In this document: positions 19,534-25,135 of the stretch, in pieces
How positions within the stretch are numbered: position 1 is the stretch's first letter
Layout of the letters: each line of letters starts with the position of its first letter
Program-made: the position numbers and the translations under genes
The notes under the pieces: generated by a model
The model's database searches: none
What the model saw: the letters and a program-made list of their open reading frames with translations, nothing else
Told to the model about the DNA's origin: nothing
Assembly (NCBI GenBank): GCA_049999725.1
Contig: JBNGIS010035053.1
Span: forward strand, 1-25,135
Direction: 5' to 3'
From: Haplomitrium mnioides
Taxonomy: Eukaryota; Marchantiophyta; Haplomitriopsida; Calobryales
DNA: 25,135 nucleotides

Positions 19534-21950
19534 TCAGTGGATGATTTCAATTTTGGAGATGAATCGTTTTCCCTAATAACACCATTCAAACAACAAGTGA
19601 TTTCAATTCAAGTTGACTCTTGCAATGAGACTAGGAAACCTGAAATAAACTGAATTCTTTTGGACGAATCTTCAAACAATAGTTTGGGAAACGATTCTAG
19701 CAAAGAGTCTCAATCAAACAATATTTCATTGGAGTTATCTCCAAGAGCACCGATTACATTACAAAAAATATTTCCTAATGTTCAAGATATTGATGAAGAT
19801 TCTGTTTCGACATGGTGCAATTCTCCCAATCCTGAAAGAGAACCTCATCTTTTGAAAACTTATTGCAAAGAAACAAACAAGATCTATGATGACGATTAAG
19901 ATCTTCATGACAATGAATTATCTCCAATCGTTGGATTTGCCTACAAATCAAATTGACCAACACAACATAAGAATTCTTTGTCTAAGACAAAACCCAAATG
20001 GATAAACACCTTACGTGAAAGCTCTTTACAGAAAGTTCATCATGACGAGAGCTTTGTAAAGAAAAAGCTCGATCCAATGTCAATTTTAAAATTGATGAAA
20101 ATTTTATGTTGTCAAAATAATTGCTTGTTGTTGTGTAAGACAGATTTTCCAAAGACTATGAGAGAAACATATTTTCAACAAAGCATCTAGTACCTAAGGT
20201 TGTCCTTGAAGTTTGAAACATCGACATATGTTTTACTGAACTACTTTTATGTCTTTCGTGCTTTGTGATGATGTAGTAAAATATAATCACCAATTGTTTC
20301 TTCATTGTAACCAACAAATGAAAGAAAGAACAAAAATTGCAAACCATTGAAAAAAATGTTGCGATGATATTCAAAAGTACTTGGGAATTGTCATTGATGG
20401 AATGCATCAGAAGAAAACTGCTATTCCATATTGGCCTTTGCCACCATAAAACATTGATAAAGATTGTTTGGTGGGTGTGAATGTTGTTGGTGTCTTTATA
20501 TTCAATCATGTTCTTTCTTCAAGGGTCTTTTTAACTAACAGAAACTTAAGAAGCAATTCTGATTTGACAGTTACTGAGTTTAACAAAATATTATGTGACT
20601 TTTGAAGGGTTGTTGCTTCCAACTTTGCATCTTCAGTTAGACAACATGACACGAGAGAATAAGAATTCTATCTTATTTGGATATCTTTGTCCCCTTATTG
20701 CCAAGAATGTTTTCCAAAAAATCAAGGTGGGATTTCTCATGGTTGGCCATACTCATGATCAAATGAATCAAATGTTTAGTAGATTCTTGAAACGTTTGAA
20801 ACATGTCAAAGCTTTCACGATTACAAGTCGTAGCAAAGCGCTACAATTATCATATAATCCTAAACCTTACGTAATTCTTTTGATGGAAACTTGGGATTTC
20901 AAAATGTTTCTGCAACAATGTCCGTCTCTAGTTCAAAGGATACATGATATTACCTTTAATCAACAATTCAAGTTCCAATTGAATGATTCCAAGGCAAAGA
21001 TTTGGAGCAAACAGTTTTCAACATATGAATTTTGGTTACTTCAAGATGGTATTTGTCAACTCAAGTGCCTACCTGAAGTGGATAGAGATATTTTGAGTTC
21101 AATGTTGATGTCTCTCAAGACATATTATGAAATCAAACGATATCAAAAGGAAGAAAGAGAAGTTGATGTCCAGAAAGTGGTCTTTGTAATAAGGGACAAC
21201 ATAAATGAGAATTGCTACAAGTTCTTTATAGATTCTAATATTCAATGGTGGAATGACTTTTTTTCTTGCCCAATAAGAGATTCCAATCTACATCCTTGAA
21301 AAAAAAGGACGAGCTTTCAAAGCAAAATTCACCTTTCCACCTTCACAATCAACAAACACTTGTAATGATTCTCAAAATGTTCATATATGATCTTAGCTTG
21401 ATGCTCAATAGACAGAAGAAGGTACTCTAGTACAACAAATACTTTCTCCATGTTGAGCAATCTATGATGGAGTATCTAGGCCACGAGAAGGGATTGTTTT
21501 GCCCAACATCCAATACGAGCACAGATTTGGCAATCTACATGAGGTGAAGGCTAGAATGTTTATTTGTGTTGTTGCATCTCTAGATCCAAAGAGAAGATCA
21601 TTTTGGATTGCCAAAGTACTCAAAGTTTTGCCATTTGATAAGGAAGAACTCCCAAACCCGAAACGAGTATGTGTTCAATGGTTTGCTTGTGAGGCTGAAG
21701 ATGCATTTTTTGGACAATACTTTCCAAAAAAATAGTAGCAACAAAAGGGACACACAAATCCAAGTTATGTATTGATATACTTGATAAGACACAAATCACG
21801 ATTCTGTCTTTTGATTTTCTTCTTACACAAAAAGACCAATTGAGAAAAATCACTTTAGCTACCATTAAATCAAATCTATTTGAGTACAAAAGACGAAAAA
21901 CAATCAATCTTGATCTCTTTGAAAGAGATTTAATCACTATCATTAATACT
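19534..21950 (+). pseudogene. Transposase-like (DUF7869-type) gene, copy B, broken
   Basis: One frame runs 19534-20190 with stops at 19651, 19897, 19954 and 20188. It is Ser/Asp-rich, then ends in a Cys-rich piece, ILCCQNNCLLLCKTDFP. After a frame change near 20260 comes LCDDVVKYNHQLFLHCNQQM and LGIVIDGMHQKKTAIPYWPL, with stops at 20348 and 20447. A +1 shift near 20594 leads into the longest open part (20595-21297). There LHLQLDN, then GYLCPLIAKN, and FLMVGHTHDQMNQMFSRFLK are the family hallmarks. A C-terminal module at 21499-21735 holds FWIAKVLKVLPF and VQWFACEAEDAFFGQYF. It continues in another frame after an A-run to about 21950. The Asp-bearing motifs DGM, LDN and GHTHD are plausible catalytic residues; HDQMN has Asn where I expect Asp. 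Not functional. Confidence 0.6.
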
Positions 21951-21956
21951 AAAAAT

Positions 21957-22010
21957 AGCCGCTACTTTGAACCAAGAACATACTACTCAGAATATGAACT
22001 TTTTTTTTTG
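21957..22010 (+). repeat. Element end (iv), terminal motif facing right
   Basis: Starts AGCCGCTACTTTGAACCAAG at 21957, continues AACATACTACTCAGAATATG and ends in a T10 tract. It nearly equals the end at 2682 read on the minus strand. Its outer edge lies where homology between the two transposase-like copies stops (21950 against 1132). AT-rich DNA and array 7 follow to the right. Confidence 0.6.
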
Positions 22011-22838
22011 GGAAAAATTGTGATTTTTCATATCAAAAAACATAAAAATGAGGTTAATTTTTAAAAACAAAAAGTACATGAGTTTTTTGGATTTGTTTTT
22101 GGTCGTTTCAACAAGCGTGATAGAGTGAAAGTCAATTTTGTTATGCAAAATCAATCAATATTACTAGTTTTTATGAAAATATTGGAAAACTCAAATTTAC
22201 TTAAAAGCATAAAAATTATGGTAAGTTTTCATAAAAAATTTGCATTTATCATTGATTAGAATTCTAAGCCCAAAAGTTTAAATACACATTACAAGAAACT
22301 ATTTTGAAATATGTTTCATTGCACAAACTTTAGGCATGTATAGACATGGTGCTCTTTGAAACTTTTTTGTTGGAAAAATATAACAAAACACAAAGAAAAA
22401 GCCTAAGGGGACTAGAAGTCAAGGGAATGAGTTTGCAATGGTAAACATAAAAACAAAGAAAACGAAACATTGCATGGATTTAGGAGCTTTATTTTAAACG
22501 TCAAGAAAAAAAGAAGCTTTTCACTTTAAGTTGAAATTCCATGCAATCAAAAGTGAATGTGAACTTTCAAAAAGGTTCTAGAAATTAAAATATTTCATAG
22601 TTCAAGAAAGCATATACATAAACGTATCATAGCTCAGAATCAAAAAGGTAGTAGCTAAAGAGATTGAATTAAGATTGTAAACAAGAAACATGTACAAGTT
22701 TTAGACTTGATTCAACCAAACAAAGGTCTCAAGATCTACAAAAGAGTTTATGACTTGTGCACAAACAAAGTTGTAATCGGTAGTCTTTGTATGAAGAAGC
22801 TTAAAGGTTATGTATGAGAAGTAGAACTTTTGAAAGGC
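22011..22838. other. AT-rich subterminal stretch
   Basis: AT-rich DNA, no gene seen, between element end (iv) and array 7. One detached core-like word (AGGCATGTATAGACATGG) lies near 22333. Confidence 0.5.
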
Positions 22839-23113
22839 GTGGACTTCCACCCCAAAGTCTATGCACACTTAGGAATCCAAGCTCAACATGTGAGCACTCC
22901 ACCTCAAAGTCTAAGCGCACTTAGGAATCTAAGCTCAACAAGTGAACACTCCACCCCGAAGTCTATGCACATATAGGAATCTGAACTCACCAACTGAACA
23001 CTCCACCCCAAAGTCTATGCGCGCTTAGGAATCCGAACTCACCATCTGAACACTCCACCCCAAAGTCTATGCGCGCATAGGAATCCGAACTCACCCATCT
23101 CAACATTCCACAA
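22839..23113. repeat. Palindromic-core minisatellite, array 7 (52-bp period)
   Basis: AAAGTCTATG and variants start at 22854, 22906, 22958, 23010 and 23062, an exact 52-bp spacing. Each core is followed by GGAATC, an ACTC-type word and CACTCCACCCC. The last unit holds the best core in the window, AAAGTCTATGCGCGCATAGG. A detached copy of that same core lies at 23188 and a weaker one (CTCTATGCACGCAAAC) at about 23262. The two rightmost units are the most alike, suggesting recent growth on that side. Confidence 0.9.
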
Positions 23114-23285
23114 CAAAGACTGACAAGAAGCTAGGTTTTAGATTCTGTTGAAGAGTTTTTGTACGTTGTACGTTTTGCTTGCAAATCAAAGTCTATGCGC
23201 GCATAGGGTTCAAACTTCTACAGCCAAGGATACAGACTATAAACATTCTATTTTTGCAACAAACTCTATGCACGCAAACAATTTT

Positions 23286-25135
23286 GATTTCTAATTCGGA
23301 ATCTAAAAGTAAAAACGGGTACAAAGATCTTCATCTGAGTCAGACAATGCTAAAGATTTAAATTTTTATGTAGTAACATGGGAATCCCGACAATTTGAGA
23401 TTTACCCTTCTCCAAGTTCTTTTACTCGAGGAGGACAAAGGTTTTGTGACAGAATAGTCTTATTTCTTAGAGAAATCTTCACTTCCAACAACCAAGACAA
23501 TCCAGGGTTCACAATTACCTCCCTCAAGCTCCAAATCAGATTCCAAAATTTCTAATCGGATCACCTTAAGCCCAAAAAACCCGTTCCAAAGCGCCGCTTC
23601 TGGTTCAACCTAACACTTCCGAAGCTGTGCTTCTGACTCAATTCCGCTAGCCGTCTGACGCCACAGTCAACCTGGAATCTTGATCGTCTTGTCCTTCCTT
23701 GTTCTTCATCGTACGTCGACTAAACCACTACCTGACAATATTGTTGACGTCACTTTTTATTTTCCTTCAGTCCACAACAAATGTACACCTCGGAACCCCA
23801 CCGTCCGACGCCGTTTTCCACTTGGAAGTTGGACCGCCGTTCCGCTGGTTCCTTTGGACTTCGGAATTTTCCTTCTTCGGACTCCGATCCCAAACTTTTC
23901 CGAACCCAAACTTCTGACTCCTCTAGAGTAAACTTCTGCTATTCACCTCCACTCACAACGCGTCCTTTTGATACCTCGGATCCCACAGATCCTGTATCTG
24001 CGTTCGCTCTTCTGACTTCCACTTCCACCAGATTTGTGCTTTATTTATGCTCGCGCATCCTCCGAGCAATCCGTTGTCTCCTTTGCGAATCATAAGAACA
24101 GAGGAGAAGCTTCTCTAGCTCTCCTATTTTCTTCCTTTTCCTCTCCTTCCTTTCGTAACTAGTTACACTATAGTTTTTGGATTTAAGTTTAACACCTTGA
24201 GCAAAGGATCGGAAATTCTCAGTGATTCCCAGTCCGTCGACTGGAACTTAGCCCTGCAGATCCGTCGACCTGCACGATTAATTCTCACCGATTCTTCCTC
24301 TTAATCCTTTTGCCTTTTCCACAAGGCTCCTACTCGCCTCTGCGATCAGGTAGGCCCTACGATCTGCTTGGGATACACCTCCCTACCGTAGTCGACTCCC
24401 TTCCTGAGCAACTTTGCTGATTTTTAACACATCATCCACTCAAAGAAAAATTCCGAAAAAGCTTAAGCTGATTCTGCCTTCTTTTCTCATACGACAATTC
24501 GCAAACACATGCACAATAAGGCAATCAAATTAAGTTCCTATTCCTTTATCCAAAATAGATTTCCCTGGTGTTCACACTTAAGTGGATTCTCTTCTTTACT
24601 CTAGATCAGATGACAGAATACAATCTTTACACAACTCGGAATCTTCTTGAATGAATTCTTTACTTAGCATATGGCACAAAACAGCCACCGCTTCAATAAT
24701 CAGCAAAAACAACCCTCAGTTTAGAGTCTTGAGGAGACTTATACCAAATCAAAGCTATCCAAAACGACACTTCTGAACCGACAAGAGGACCTTCTAATCT
24801 AAGGTAACTTAAACATTTCTTTCGAAGAATTTACTCGAAATAAATTCCGAGTTACTTTTGAGTATCTCCGCTCTTCCAAAGCTGCCAATTGCTCTTGCAC
24901 ATTTGCCACCTCCTGATTGGCCTCATCCAAGTTAAAAACAAGTCTGTGCATACTTACATCCATTCGATCAAGATCCAAACTTTCTTTTGGACACACTCAG
25001 TCCAATGTTAGTCTTCGTGTGCACATAACTTCAGTCCTCTTGCAATGGTTATTTCATTCTTGTTTCTCAACCAAAATAAGCGTGTGATGGCTCGTTGGAA
25101 AGCTCTCAAGAAGAGCTTTCTTTTGAGCGTGTCAA
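23286..25135. other. Less AT-rich, promoter-like terminal region, no gene recognised
   Basis: From about 23550 the base composition shifts toward C and T, with many TTC and GTCGAC words. A TATA-like TTTATTTATG (24039-24048) is followed by a pyrimidine tract (about 24116-24156) and by GATCAG|GTAGGC near 24345-24356, which resembles a 5' splice site. Together these could be a plant core promoter and leader, or part of a long terminal repeat. Plus-strand frames at 23680-24095 overlap in different phases and lack domains. A minus-strand frame at 24996-24799 has a coiled-coil-like stretch (DEANQEVANVQEQLAALEER) but starts with GTG right after a stop. I cannot assign it. Confidence 0.3.

Noticed and set aside
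20595-21299. A separate 234-residue gene
   Set aside because: The start is GTG within a frameshifted continuation; homologous sequence extends upstream in another frame, so it is a fragment of the larger relic.
24799-24996. Coiled-coil protein gene on the minus strand
   Set aside because: The heptad-like stretch is short, the frame starts with GTG just after a stop, and nothing upstream supports an exon; kept only as a remark.

Overview
The window looks like nuclear DNA of a plant, probably a seed-free vascular plant such as a fern. That placement is inference. It rests on one long DYW-type pentatricopeptide repeat (PPR) gene of a style I associate with ferns and lycophytes, on AT-rich and transposon-laden surroundings, on intron-like gaps, and on the absence of any bacterial operon logic. 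A run of exactly 100 Ns (328-427) marks an assembly gap.

One gene looks intact. It lies on the minus strand at 5062-8746 and encodes an organelle RNA-editing PPR-DYW protein. The large exon (5062-8238) carries eight P-L-S triplets, E1/E2 motifs and a complete DYW deaminase domain. Six of the triplets form a near-identical 101-residue (303-bp) tandem array. A short intron (about 8239-8357) separates this exon from a small upstream exon. Across that junction a PDF-type motif is rebuilt, like the one in organellar single-stranded-DNA-binding (OSB) proteins. A Ser/Pro-rich presumed transit peptide lies further upstream, but the join to it is unresolved.

Everything else is decayed mobile DNA. A LINE-like ORF1 remnant with a zinc knuckle lies at 12294-13670 and another gag-type zinc knuckle at 14392-14433. 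A minus-strand relic at 15650-18384 reads as a ParB-like domain followed by a DNA N6/N4-methyltransferase end. A plus-strand relic of a transposase-like (DUF7869-type) gene lies at 18963-21950, and a second copy of its 3' end at 512-1132.

The most unusual content is repetitive. Seven tandem arrays share a 20-bp palindromic core, AGTCTATGCGCGCATAGACT, usually decayed in the CG-rich centre. Their periods differ: 37, 37, 62, 25, 24, 30 and 52 bp. Five copies of a roughly 55-bp motif starting AGCCGCTACTTTGAACCAAG each point across an AT-rich stretch toward one of these arrays, with the same polarity every time. Two of the five sit exactly where the two copies of the transposase-like gene stop being alignable. 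I read them as ends of an unrecognised mobile-element family that carries palindromic minisatellites inside. Two further arrays lie in an intron and in a reading frame of the other relics. The last 1.8 kb is less AT-rich and promoter-like, with no gene I can recognise.
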